A program made the position numbers and the translations under genes. The notes below the pieces were generated by a model, which was given only the letters and a program-made list of their open reading frames with translations, did no database searches and had not been told where the DNA came from. 64,000 nucleotides of DNA from Pseudopyrenochaeta lycopersici (taxonomy: Eukaryota > Ascomycota > Dothideomycetes > Pleosporales > Pseudopyrenochaetaceae), in the NCBI GenBank assembly GCA_003313425.1, contig NHZP01000036.1, forward strand, positions 434,001-498,000. The letters run 5' to 3'. This document shows, in pieces, positions 9,921-21,087 of this stretch (positions are counted from its first letter, which is position 1; every line of letters starts with the position of its first letter).

Positions 9921-10927
9921 TGACGAGCTCGGCGGCAGTGGGATGGCGACTTGATCACCGGCGAGGGATATAGTTTGTCCTTAGCAAGAGTTGGTCTTCA
10001 AATAGGTGTGAGAAGCGAGGACCTACAAGAGCATCTCCTACCTGCAGTAACTGTCATATCCAAGGTCACAAACGAACTCAATGTAGACAGAGATAGAGTA
10101 TAATATTACTATATTTGCTAGGAAATTGACTGCGTGGATGTCCCGTTATTGTACATTGAGATCATCGCGTTTTGATGAGGTGGGCCACCGACTGGTGTTG
10201 GCCACCGACTGGTGGAACACGTTATGATTAAATCCGGCTTGGGATTGGGAGCAGTGCCAAGATCCGCACGGCCACGGCGCTTGTCAGCCAACGTGTTTCC
10301 AGCGTCGAAGCGGTCAACACAGCTATCCTACGCACATTGAGATGCGGTCCAACGCACGATGACCTCGATAGCTTCCTCGCCCTCAAGCCCCGAAACCCAC
10401 TGTTGTTCCCTCCGCTGACCGAACGAAAGACCTAATTAGGCTCACCATGTGCCCATGTCTCAAGCCCACTCGAGCCGATTCCTAGACCAAGCAGCAGCCG
10501 AGATCTAATCTCAGCTCGTTGAGGGGGGAATACGATGACACAAGAGGGGTATAAGATAAGACGGAGTGCCGTGGCCCTGAAAATTGGCGCCTACGCTTCG
10601 GCAAGTGGGTTGAGCGTCGCTGGTGGAAGGGCTCGATATGTTTTGGTGATACAGCTATCGTATGGTCAAATAACAAATAGCTCCCTACGTGAGGACTGCA
10701 ATCTTTAGGGTTGTAGAGATGTGCTTTAGTTTGACATGTAAGTGACAGAAGCGGTTTAGATTGTTCATGTTCGCGATGGATAAGGATAGCAGAGCTGTGA
10801 TGGTAGCAATGCTTGGCAAGGCACTACACTATCTAGGGCTACATGCCGTTCTCTGTCACCGGAAACGATCGTTATATCTCTTCCCAACGCCACCCATTCT
10901 AGACGTTCAGGGCCAACCCTGTGGCCA
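9921..10927. other. Gene-poor stretch with a pogo tail relic
   Basis: Apart from the zinc-knuckle fragment near 10043, no coding region is recognised in this roughly 1-kb stretch. A near-perfect direct repeat GTGGGCCACCGACTGGTG / GTTGGCCACCGACTGGTG sits around 10180-10215. The last part, before the NACHT relic, does not encode the Walker A region that a complete gene would need. Confidence 0.4.
10043..10096 (+). pseudogene. Zinc-knuckle tail of a pogo-type transposase (relic)
   Basis: Eighteen codons read CSNCHIQGHKRTQC and then a stop. They match the last codons of the relic at 44468-44521, which differ only at a few positions. The match shows that a pogo-3-type element once lay here. Nothing else of the transposase is recognisable upstream. 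Confidence 0.65.
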
Positions 10928-12522
10928 GTGCGGGTCGACATCGCGCTGAGAGAGATACTGTCGGACGTACTCAACGACTCGACTCTGCCGGTAACATACC
11001 TGCTGGTCGACGCCCTCGACGAGTGCACACCTGGCCTGTCTGCTCTTCTCCGTATTATCACTGACGACAGCCTTGTGCGGCAGCCAAGGGTCAAGTGGCT
11101 AGTAACAAGCCGCAACCTGCCGGAGATTGAGCAGTATCTGCAACCCGACTCGGCCGGCGTCAAGGTCAGCCTTGAAGTTAGCGCACACCAGGTATCGAGA
11201 GCGGTGGCGGCATTCATCGACTTTAAAGTGCAGCACTTAGCGACTATAAAGAAGTATGAAGCTAGGTTGCAAACAGAGGTACAGCAGCTGCTGCGCAACA
11301 AAGCAGAAGGCACGTTTCTGTGGGTGTCGCTGGTGTGCAAAGAGATAGAGGGTGTGCCGCTCTACCGCACCCGGGAGGTGCTGCAGGCGATGCCACGCGG
11401 ACTAGATCCGCTGTACGACCGGATGATGGCACAGATCTTGGGGCAGGACGACGTCAGGACAGCAGGGTACTGCAAAGATGTTCTTCGAGCAGTCACTGTC
11501 GCCTTCCGGCCCCTGCGTTTGAGAGAACTCGTTGTAGTAGCTGGCCTCCCGAGCGACCAGTTCGATCACCTCCAGGCAGTGGCTGACCTAGTAAGTCACT
11601 GCGGCTCCTTTCTTACCATCCGCCAAGACACTGTATCCTTCATCCACCTTTCTGCCAAAGACTATCTCGCATCAGGTAACGGGCGGCATGTGTTCGGTGG
11701 CGCAGTAGCAGAGGAGCACGGATGGGTGACCTATCGCCTACTCAATGCTATGCGCAGCTCGCTGCGAAGAGATATGTGCGGCTTAGAGAGGCCAGGAGCA
11801 CAGACGAAGGAGTTGGCGAGACGGGTGGAGGACAGCATTCTCGGGCAGATCGCGTATGCGTGCGAGTACTGGGTCGATCATTTGTGCGAGTCGAATCTCA
11901 CGTCTTCAGTGAGGTCTGAAGATGTACTGCAGGATAGAGGTATTGTTGATCTGTTTCTGCAGGAGAAGTTTCTCTACTGGCTAGAAGCTCTCAGTCTGTG
12001 CGAGAGGGTGTCGAAAGGCATCGTCTCTGTGAAGAAGCTCTGGTCGCTGACGCAAGTGTGTTCACTGATTGCTATAGTCGCAGAAACTGTTAGGCTAACG
12101 GGTACCAGGGAAGAGAAACAAGCGCATTTGCTGAGCTAGTGAAGGATGCGCATCGCTTTGTCATGTATCACAAGAGAGCTATTGAGGCCAGCGCGCTGCA
12201 GGCATATGTATCTGCGTTACTGTTCAGTCCAAAGAAGAGTTTGGTAAGGAAGCTTTTTCAGCATGAAGAGCCAGATAACATCACAATTATACCCGCTATG
12301 GACGACATCTGGAGCGCGTGCCTGCAGACACTCGAGGGCCATAGCAGCTCGGTCAGCTCAGTGGCCTTCTCGCACGACTCGGCCCAGCTGGCGTCGGCGT
12401 CGTACGACAAGACCGTCAAGATCTGGGATGCGAGCAGCGGGGCGTGTCTGCAGACGCTCGAGGGCCATAGCAGCTATGTCATGTCAGTGGCCTTCTCGCA
12501 CGACTCGGCGCAGCTGGCGTAA
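10928..12522 (+). pseudogene. HET-E-like STAND gene: NACHT then WD40, truncated and frameshifted
   Basis: The first open frame (10928-12139) contains a NACHT NTPase without its N-terminal half: Walker B is seen as TYLLVDALDEC, the sensor Arg region as WLVTSRN, followed by the winged-helix/linker pattern (EGTFLWVSLV, PRGLDPLYDRMM, FIHLSAKDYL). The Walker A loop is missing, so nucleotide binding is not possible. Near 12110-12136 a frameshift moves the coding to the next frame, which continues ELVKDAHRF, VSALLFSP and FQHEEP, and then one and a half WD40 units (ACLQTLEGHSS..VAFSHDSAQLASASYDKTVKIWD). The second unit stops at 12522. The two WD units are almost identical, as in fast-evolving allorecognition receptors. 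HET-E-like proteins sense non-self and trigger cell death; this copy is broken at both ends. Confidence 0.88.
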
Positions 12523-12688
12523 TGGGCTCGAAATTATTGCTTCCCAGCCTGAATGGGCTCCAGGATGAAGACCAGCCCAGCGACTACAGTCCCTGCCATA
12601 TCCGAGGAACCAGAAACACGTACTCGCCTATGTTGTCTCCGTCATGGTGCCTTTCGACTCGTGCTATTAATACCTCTTTGCGCCCTCG

Positions 12689-13091
12689 TTGCACATATAC
12701 TCGTTGAGTCCTCAAACTAGACACAATATCATGTCATTGATCAGTTTATACATCGGAGCCCTTGAGATGGAGACCACAAGGGTTCTCGCTTTTGATCAAA
12801 ATGAGTTTAGGGAGTACATTGGCCCTCTCAGCCAGTTTTCTCTCTATGAACTATGGGAAAAGGTTCAAAATCACTGCTTTAAGACCAAACTACTCGATTC
12901 AGGCACCACGCGCAATTAAGGACACCAACCAACAGAAGCTCAACCTACAACAAGAGAAGGAGCTTGTGAAGTATATAGAAGGACTTACAGCGCGTCGCCT
13001 GCCACCTACAAGAGATATGATACGAAATTTCGCCTCGACAATTGCGCGAGAGGCTAGTAAGAGATCTCGCAGTGAAAAATGGCGATCTTAA
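12689..13091 (+). pseudogene. pogo/Fot1-type transposase N-terminal HTH fragment
   Basis: Within 12905-13090 one frame reads QQKLNLQQEKELVKYIEGLT, then RRLPPTRDMIRNFAS, the CENP-B/Tc5-like helix-turn-helix DNA-binding region of fungal pogo transposases. Upstream frames (from 12689) resemble nothing clear. The catalytic DDE region is absent and no terminal repeats were seen. The fragment starts soon after the truncated WD40 region, so an insertion here may have helped destroy the STAND gene. Confidence 0.65.
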
Positions 13092-13170
13092 GATATATCT
13101 CTCCTACCAATGTATTGGGTAATGCTAATTAATATGTAGGCAGAGATTGAGGATCGTCATGCCATACTTT

Positions 13171-14687
13171 TCAACTATCTATAATGATTAATCCTTTGTC
13201 CGAACTGTATTCTGCTTGAACAGCCTGTTCTGTGGCGAGTTCGACTGTCGTGGTGGATATATTGGGGGAACCTTTCCCTATGTCACAATTGTTAGTAGGC
13301 CTGTATACAGTCCAAGTATGTACCCGCAGCTTACTATGTATATTGTCTTCCAAGATTATGTCCCGAGCGTCTTCGCCGGGATCTTTTGAAGCAAGGTGTT
13401 GTGTATGAGTGGAACGCACAGTGGTTCTCTTTGTCCTAGCGGAAGCACCGTAACTACTTCCGATGACATTCGGCATGTATTTCCGGAGAAAGGGTTTTCC
13501 AGCTGGGAGGCAGGCGCAAACGATGGCTAGATGCACCTCAATCGTCCTAAGAGCCTAATGTCAGAAAGATTTGACTCAGAAATCGATACCGCTTGCACTT
13601 ACATCCACACAATTGATGATACGCCCTCCCAAGAGATATCCTTTGTATTGACCAATTCCACTTGAATTTTTAATTTCATAATGCTGACAATCAAAATACT
13701 AGTTCGCGTGTTAGCTGTTTCTGCATTCGTATAAAGCAGCCGATGAAAACATACAAACCTCCTGTCATCAACACTACCATGACACCAATCTTTTGCCTCT
13801 TAGGCAGCCGGAGATTTCGTAAAAGTAGAACTGGCAGGATAAGTATTGCAGCATCTGTAGTAGTGTTCATAACACCGCTAAGGACTGTGATCTTTAACCA
13901 GTTAATGCATGAACCACCAGTGATTGTAAGATCCCAGTATTTCTCTAGTGGCCTGCAGGCGTACACCCATTCGAATGATGTCACCAGGCTATACATAACA
14001 ACAAGTGCCATGATGATGTATATAGCAACACGGACGTTTCCCCAGGGCGCGAATTGAGTGAAAAACGTGAGGATAGAGAGTTTTGTGAGCATGATTGAAA
14101 TGCCATAAAACGTTCCGCCAATAGCCCCGAACTTGGGAATGCATCAGTTAGTCTATCTCGTGAGTGCACAAGGGGGTAAGATGATAGAGTTACCTACTTT
14201 CATAAAATTAGGATTAAAAACGGTAATTGGGACATCCCATAGGTGTCGACCCAATCCATACAGAGTGGCTGAGAGTATTTTATCAATTTCCTGTGTCGGC
14301 ACAAATGTAGAGTTACTTACTGATGGCGCCAAGTATGGAATACACCAGAGCGAAAATCTGAATTCAGGATGTTTAGCAAACTTCCCGTAAACAGATTGAA
14401 GTGAGCCTAACCCATGCAACAATTAACATATCTACAAACGTCAGCTGAGGTCATTGGTAAGAATGGTAGGACAGCTTACAATCGTCTACCCTTACGTGGC
14501 GTGTGATGAATCGAACAGTGTAAAATCGTAATCCGATGAACAGAGTTGAGAGAATCCCAGTCACAATATGAACAGTGAAAATAGTCTGCACTCTGGACGG
14601 TGGATGGGTAAAGTCAGGCGAAATACCTGGAGGAGGAGCTATCACACCAACGACTTCGTTTCGGTGCGAAAGAAATGGGGAATGCAT
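13171..14687 (-). CDS. Rhodopsin-domain integral membrane protein (PTH11-like), seven exons
   Basis: Proposed exons on the minus strand: 14687-14480, 14431-14412, 14357-14321, 14268-14198, 14131-13755, 13698-13603 and 13546-13171. They join in frame to 1,185 nt (394 residues). The six introns are 38-66 bp for most, use GT-AG, and several have GTAAGT or GTATGT donors and CTAAC branch points. The protein has seven hydrophobic segments: VQTIFTVHIVTGILSTLFIG, YMLIVAWIFALVYSILGAI, the FGAIGGTFYGISIML region, IYIIMALVVMYSLV, AAILILPVLLL, GVMVVLMTGGFILIVSI and EVHLAIVCACLP. Family signatures include GLGRHLWDVPITVFNPNF and ACRPLEKYWD. A polar cytoplasmic tail follows. There is no CFEM domain or signal peptide. 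The ligand is unknown; relatives act as plasma-membrane sensors. The first, very short exons are the least certain part. Confidence 0.85.
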
Positions 14688-16640
14688 TGAGTAGTAGGTT
14701 TAGTGTAGGAGCGGTCTCGTTGGTCATAGAAAATAATATGAGTTGTGCGATAGATCAGACGTTGCAAGAGCTACGTACTTCATCGTTTAAGAAGAGTTGA
14801 GGTATTACACCGATCATGGGCATCGGATCGTCGATTGTCTTCTCTCTTTCTCTCTAGGTTAAGCGATGAAATCGTGGTGACTATCATGCTCCTTCTACGA
14901 TAGATTCACAGAAACCGGCAGCAGAAAGCCATTCAGAATTCCGAGGCGCCACAGAACTTCCGCGGTGGAATCGGAAGTGTTGCCTACCACCCAAGAGAGC
15001 CTTCGCTTCGGATGGATCCATCTGCGTGAAATGATGTGCTTGAGATGGTGTGCGTTCTTGCGCCATACAAGCAGTTGGACTCAGCCCTTAATGGTCCATA
15101 ATCAATACCACCAGTGTCCCGGAAAGAATTGCTTTTTTACACGCGAGAGCGTTCAGAGTTAGCCAGTAGGATCGTTACCCGGAAAGCAAAGGCCTCAGAA
15201 TCGTCAACGAGGCATTTTACGTTTAGCTGTTCATCCATACGGGAGCGTTTCTCAATCCCGTCCTCGTATTGCAGATGCGCGCAAAAAGGAGACCATCAAC
15301 GGGCTGGACAGAATTCGCGGGAAATAGGTGTTGGCTCCAGACCACTGGATCTATTACAGCATGTGTTAACAGTGTGTGCAGAACGCTCGCGAAGCCTGTG
15401 CGCTGCGATTAAGTTAGCGAACGTGCTGATCTTTGCTCCCTTCCGCTTCGCAGATTAGGTTATTACCATTAGTGGCGTGTGGCTTTTATATGGTTAAAGC
15501 CTAATATAGGGGCAATGATTGATGAAACGTTTATTGCTGACAGGAATGAATCGTTACCAAGCCTGACAGCCACAAAGGAAGCTTTTCGCGCGAGTTTCCG
15601 CAAATACCGGGATGGCGGGTCAGGCTCCCCGTTCCTGGGCGTGCGGGTCAACCAACGAGCGTGGAATGGGCGTGCGCCATGTCTCTGTTCTTGCGACACT
15701 AAATTCCGGAGACTTGCTGTGGGACAACTTGCATGAGAGATTAGCGGCAACGCCTGACACCCCTGCACGAACTTGCTTATCTAAGCTTGATCGCATGTGA
15801 ATATCTCGGGAACGAAAGCCGCTGTGCGGCAACTGGCTCGACTGTTGAGACTAACCTTCTTAGCGATTGAGGTCAGCAAGAGGAGAGGAAAGCGGAAACG
15901 CTGCACTGCTAGAAAGTCGCATCGGAAAGCGAACCTTACGATAGTGCTGCGAGCTGAGCCTGGTGCCTTTTGCTATGTTCTTGGTATGGTGAAGGTATCA
16001 GTAGGTGCGGCTGGTTGCACGGCCCCAGAATTTGAGTGGCAAGGTTGACGTGCAGCCACTGGTTTTCAGTGTCTGGATCTTGAGAAACGGGCGAACATCT
16101 TAGCGACGCCAACAAGGTTGTAGCGTCGCAGAAGATAGTGTACAAGAGCGAAGACAGTTCATCATTGTCTGCGCTTGACAGAGTGACCGTCGCCGCGTAG
16201 TGCCATATAGGCCAACATTATAACCCTCTGCTACCCGCCTAGTGCCTTGCGATAATTATTCTCATCTTCATATCCGCCGCTTGTGGTCCGCTGCTTGTTA
16301 TTTTCGCTGCGCTTCCCTTCATAGTGCCTTGCCACGCCTTGCCTTGATCATCCTTGCGTGTTGTCATGCCTTGTCGTTGTGCCCCGCCGCCGCCAACGCT
16401 GTGCTAATGGTATAGCCATTGAATCTCGACGGCAGATTTTTCTTCTTCCTGTTGGTATCCACTCATGCCACGAACTGCAGCAATAGCCATCGAAAGTTCA
16501 AGCGGTACGGCTCCTTCCATCATGGCCTTGACTAGTTAGCGAGTCATCCATTTGGCTGACCTGAACGCCTCTCGGATACCCATGGAGCAAGTGTGTCAAA
16601 AGAGCCATCAAGTGCGTGCGCTTGAGTAATTATACATGAC
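14688..16640. other. Long intergenic region without recognised genes
   Basis: No convincing gene is seen in these 1.95 kb. Short open frames (for example 15479-15736) lack recognisable domains and have no supporting splice pattern. The part at 14840-14870 is a pyrimidine-rich tract (TCTTCTCTCTTTCTCTC) on the plus strand upstream of the minus-strand receptor gene. Around 16250-16400 the sequence is rich in CCTTGCC-type words. No tRNA or transposon ends were noticed. Confidence 0.4.
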
Positions 16641-17144
16641 TTACATAGAAAGTTCCAAGTCGTGGCTGCAGGTCAAAATGATTCCAAGCCCTTGGTAAAA
16701 CGCCACGTAAGACCATCTCTTGCCTAATCTTATGTGCCATTTCAAACTGTTTTCGCGCTTTTTCTTCAAGTCCACATTCATGTCCTTGTGATGACACTCA
16801 TAGATCGTCTCTAGAATGAAGTCCTTCGCTACACTCGCTATCAGAGTTGCTAACAAGCCGGCCAGGCCGGCCAATGCTTTCGGCCTGGCCGGCCTGGTTT
16901 TACGCCAACCAACGGCCTGGCCTGGCCGGCCTGAGTAGTAGAAAGAGCGTGGCCTGGCCGGCCTGGCCTGGGAAAAGCCTGAAAAGCCTGAATTGGTATT
17001 ACTAATCTAATTTCTTGAACCTTGATTGGCCCATTTCTTCATCTAACCATTCGTCTTCCTCTGGCCATTCCCAAAGCTTGTATAATTTATCGACAGCGTC
17101 GCCACTGAGGGAGGAGGCATTTAAGTTTTTGTTATCGAAGTAGA

Positions 17145-19522
17145 TCAGCAATACGCCCATATTAAGGGTATTAACTTACCTGCAAAGCCTTTGCTGATCC
17201 AGCTCCTAACGCACGTCAACGCAGCTGTAAGCTGGCCGGATAGCTTCCTCCGTTTTGGTTCTAACATATCTCCAACTTCTGAAAAGAGGCGCTCACAATC
17301 AGCAGAAGCAGCAGGAATTGAGAGTATATCAAGGGCCATCCGAGATAGATTCGGGTATTCTGTAGATAGAGAGAGCCAATAAGCAATCAGATCAATTGCG
17401 TGGGGGTGATCTCTTGGAAGGTTATCCACTCTCCTCCACCGTATAAACTCATCTCCCACGTCGTCTCCTGGCGTCTTAACGGGCCCAGTATATTGATTGA
17501 TATCGTCGTCAATCTCAGCGTCATACCTTACGCGTTTTAGCCGTGGCGGGGTCTCTGAACAGTTACCAGATTCACCCTTGTACGACTACCAGAGAGCTTG
17601 AAACTGCGCGTTGTTATAGTTAAGCCAGTAAGGGGTATCCAGCCAAGAGTTTTCGCAATAGAATTTGTATTGGGGATAGAGGATTGTGGCCGTGTAATAC
17701 GCTGGAGAGTTGTCGAGCTTGACGTAGTATTTGCGAAGCTTCTTCTAAGCAGCGCGAATATTGTAAAGCTCATGATCTTCGGGAGCGTCCGCCTCGTTAT
17801 AGTCAACATCTTTTAAGAAGTCAAACTGGCTCTCGTACTTGCGGAGGAGATATTCAAAAGTTGGAATAACCTCGTAAAGAGCACCAAAACGCCCACATTT
17901 TCCTCGTCCTTCGAGTCTCTTTGAGGCAACCTTGAGTGGCTGTAATATCCGAATATAGTCTATAATAACCTGCCAATCCTGGGCCGTCAATCCTTCGGTC
18001 CTCATCCAATCAGGTACGTCAACCAGCGCGGCGTTTGGGTTGCGGGCGACCCGAGTAGCCATTTCCATCCGATACTGTCCAATATGGTATTGCATGTACG
18101 CGTCAAGGGGTTTTTGTAGCTCAACAGCGCGCTCAAAAGCGTCGTGATATGAATTCCAGCGGGTAGTGCCAGGTTTCTTGATTTCTTTGACTCGAAACTT
18201 TGGATCCGGTAGCTGCTCGTTGGCCTTGATCTGAAAATCGCGTAAGAGGTCGTGTTGCTGCGGAGTTGAGATGTACGCTATTACGTCTCGGAGCATGCCT
18301 AAAGGCCCGCCTTTTCTCCACTCTTGCAGATATCTTGCCTCTAATTTGGCTTCTTCAGCGCTCTCCCTGGTATTTGCTTCAAGTGCTTTCTTATCAATGC
18401 CGAAGATTACGGTTTGGCCAACAAGGTTAAGCGTGTGAGGGCCGCAGCGTAGTCTCCGGTGGGTACCGTTGAAGTAGTGGTGTTTTGCGAGGATGTCGAC
18501 AGCAACGTTATTGGAGCCAATATTGTCGAGTACGAAATAGCCAACCTGGCTAGACTCGATCCCGAACTTCTGGATTACGTCATTGACAACCTCACCAAGC
18601 CTCTCGCCCGTGTGAGCACCGGCTAGCTGTGGTAACGCAATGGGATATTCGTGTTTATTGCCATCGTCATCAAGATAGTGTATATGGACGCCAAGAAACA
18701 CTTTCTTGCCACCCTTTGCCGTCCAGCCGTCAAAGGTAAAGTGTATTAGTGAGCGCGCTGATGAGAGATGCCGGCGTACGGTAGAGAGGAGTAGATCGTA
18801 TTGTGTCATTACAAAATGCGTAACTGACTGGTGGTTCTTCCAAACCGCTGCTGCGGCTTCAGGAGCAGCAATCATCTCTTTAAACGCAGAAGTCTCGAAT
18901 TCGCGTAACGGATGGTTATTTTGAAGGAGCCAGATGACGGCTTTCATCCGAAAAGACTGTACGTCAAAGTGGCCAATCTCATTGGCTATCTCCTGAGAGA
19001 CCTCAAACCCGCCTTCAATAAGGCCCCGTAAGGTTTGTTGACTGGACTCCATCTGGACAGTAACTTTTCCGTCCTTACACAATCTATGGCCAGGTCTGTT
19101 CATCCCTAGATGGCGTGCGGCAGCTGAAACAGATGATGTAGCATCAAAGATATGATTATGAGTGGACTTCTTAAGATGGCAATGTCTACAGACGAAAAAT
19201 GTCCGTTTTGGGTTCTTCAGCGAAGCCACACGGTATCCGTACTTGTAGATCCAGCTCGGTTGCCTCTTCTGCGTTCGGAGAGGCTTAATGTATTGCTTAA
19301 TATCGCTTCCCACTGAATCCCATCGTAATTATCTGTATATCGCTCATCATCAGAGGAGATATCGCTATCGTTAGGGGGGAGGGCTTCGGCGGCAGTTGCG
19401 GCAGCGGTCTCGGTTGGCGCCTCAAGGAGAGCGCTACGGAGCTCCTCCTCGAAGGTTTGAATATTTTCCTGAGTAGCCTGTGTATCACGGGTGCGCTTTT
19501 TCGATCGGACTTGACATGGCAT
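17145..19522 (-). pseudogene. hAT-3 transposase, broken into at least three frames
   Basis: The largest open piece (17745-19313, 522 codons) contains a BED-type zinc finger (FFVCRHCHLKK..AARHLG), then LIHFTFDGWTAKG, YFVLDNIGSNNVA and RCGPHTLNLVGQ of the RNase H-like core. The N-terminal piece (19217-19522) is in another frame, joined through a one-base shift near 19310. After ELYNIRAA the frame stops and the C-terminal dimerisation region is in a separate piece (17145-17459; MALDILSIPAASADCERLFSE). The copy is non-autonomous by itself. Confidence 0.85.
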
Positions 19523-19620
19523 GGTAGAGGTCTTTAACGGAGGAGTTAGGCTCGAGGAAGTTCCAGTATTAAACGGATTAAGCCAATCACAATCTCCCAG
19601 GTAGCACTTGGAAAATTATG

Positions 19621-19804
19621 TGTCGCACTGGACGTGCTTAAATGATGAGAAGTCAAAATAATTGATAGTGAACAGCAGAGTTGTATTGTGTGTGTATTGT
19701 GTATTGGTCTTATAAACCTGACCCCGCACGTCTGAGATTATATGGCAAGATTACTAATGCAGTTCTTCCTCAGGTTCCCTGAGATGATGCCTTGGCCTGC
19801 GACA
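19621..19804. repeat. Solo LTR (TGTCGCA family) with TTATG target duplication
   Basis: The 184-bp sequence begins TGTCGCAC and ends CCTGCGACA, so it has TG..CA ends inside a 7-bp inverted repeat. The direct repeat TTATG lies on both sides (19616-19620 and 19805-19809). It closely resembles 44621-44832. No internal retroelement sequence is present, so this is a solo LTR left by LTR-LTR recombination. It is nested within hAT-3. Confidence 0.88.
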
Positions 19805-20441
19805 TTATGATTAGCTCGTGTTGCTTAAACCCTGTCGGTGAGCCTTGGCAAAATTTTGCGGCTAGTTCATCCGATCTCAACTCAACTGAACTTTGATTTG
19901 TACGGCTTCATATACATACCTACCAGGCCGAAACCAGGCTACCAGGCCGCGACCTTCGGCCTGGCTTGGCCGGCCTGGTTTTCTGCGAGTCGCGGCCTGG
20001 CTTGGCCTGCTTGCTTAAAAGCAGGCCGAACAGGCCGGCCAACCAGGCCGGCCGGCTTGTTAGCAACTCTGCTCGCTATACCTCTACCCTGAGAAAGTTG
20101 GCCCAAGAGATTGGAGTCCCCTTTAAGTTCGTTGCATTTCTGGTACTAGTGGTAAAGAATGATTATTGCCATTCTAAGCTTGACAGGATCAATGGCCGCA
20201 TCATGTTCGATCGATTCAGCGCAGTACAGGCTTTTGATTATATTTTCTGTGCGCGAGCATCCCGATGTTGGATTATTCACTTGCAAGCGAAATTCACAAG
20301 AAATTTGATGGTGCGAAATCGACAGTCTGAGAAGAAAAGATGCAAAGAGCACCTTAGGGAGTAAGATGAGAAAAGGCCAACGTTTTGGTCTTTGCGCAAA
20401 AACCCGAAATGGCCGCAGGGCGAAGCCCAAACTGGCTTTCA

Positions 20442-20868
20442 CCTACAAATCAATCAGAATCTATATATAGACACCTACTACACCGTAGCAGATGTCGCCG
20501 ATAGTATCCGTTGCTTTGATACGTGTCGAAGTTTGAGTCTGAAGCGTCCGGAGTTGAAGTCCTATTTCGCCTCGACAATCAGATACGTATCAAGACTGTG
20601 AGGATAAGAGTGTGGCAGAGTTCGCTGAGCGATACAGCAGTGAGTCGATTGCTTTGTTACCGGTGATTGAGCATGTGAACTGTCATTGTTCATCGAACCC
20701 TGCTTACTAAGAATGCAGAGATGTGCCTCGGAACACATGTCACACGAGACCACTCGGCACACAACACACCAGAGCACTTAACACCAGCCGTATACTGTAG
20801 CGTATCAAGTGTTGTGGCTCCAAAGGGTTCATGTGTGAAATGAGTGGGCGGGCTACGGGCAGGCAGGA
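20442..20868. other. Stretch without recognised features
   Basis: About 430 bp between the gene split by hAT-3 and a LINE relic. Only short frames are present and none shows a domain or codon pattern that can be supported. Confidence 0.35.
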
Positions 20869-21060
20869 ATCGATATCAAGGATGCTCACCTTACAGAACT
20901 GCTGGCTATCAGCGAGGCCGGTCAACCGACTGGGGGATCCGCCATGTATGGCTCTCGACGGAGAAGGCCTCCCAAAAACTAGCACACGGCATGCGATCTT
21001 CTCGGACTCGCAGTCGGCGCTGCTATCGGTACAGCATGCCAGTCATGGCATTGCAGTTCT
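20869..21060 (+). pseudogene. LINE RNase H domain relic
   Basis: In one frame the sequence reads DAHLTELLAISEA and in another TRHAIFSDSQSALLSVQHASH. These are the E-containing helix and the D-containing strand (FSDSQSAL) of the RNase H domain at the end of fungal LINE ORF2 proteins. The change of frame between them and the short length show a decayed fragment. Whether it belongs to the same LINE family as 4435-9266 cannot be told. Confidence 0.5.
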
Positions 21061-21087
21061 GCCAAGCGAAACCACTCGTCTTCCTAG

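Larger units (their letters stand above)
16842..20071 (-). mobile_element. hAT-3 DNA transposon with perfect 8-bp target duplication
   Basis: The element is 3,230 bp with terminal repeats starting CAGAGTTGCTAACAAGCCGG and ending with the reverse complement. It is flanked by CTCGCTAT at 16834-16841 and 20072-20079. Subterminal regions are dense in GGCCGGCC and GGCCTGGCC words. It carries a broken transposase and a solo LTR (19621-19804). A second, truncated copy with the same left end lies at 49802-50720 and differs only at scattered bases. Confidence 0.95.
16641..20440 (-). pseudogene. Unidentified coding sequence split by hAT-3
   Basis: Two pieces, 20440-20072 and 16841-16641, read in one frame on the minus strand when hAT-3 and one copy of its 8-bp target site are left out. 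The joined frame passes from GQLSQGRGIASV into AKDFILETIYECHHKDM. One TAG interrupts it at about 20145 (after VKLRMAIIILYH). The frame ends at 16641 after LELSM with TAA, and the bases just there (GTAAGT) could also be a splice donor. No ATG is seen at the upstream end. No domain is recognised, so function is unknown. It may be a host gene or an older repeat; the preserved frame across the insertion argues that it was coding when hAT-3 arrived. Confidence 0.45.

Noticed and set aside
15479..15736. An 85-codon frame as a small secreted protein or gene fragment.
   Set aside because: It has no signal peptide, no recognisable domain and several overlapping frames of equal length.
16842..16960. 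Repeated GGCCGGCC/GGCCTGG words as a CRISPR-like or satellite array.
   Set aside because: There are no regular unique spacers, and the words lie just inside the hAT-3 termini on both sides and in hAT-3b. They are subterminal repeats of the transposon.
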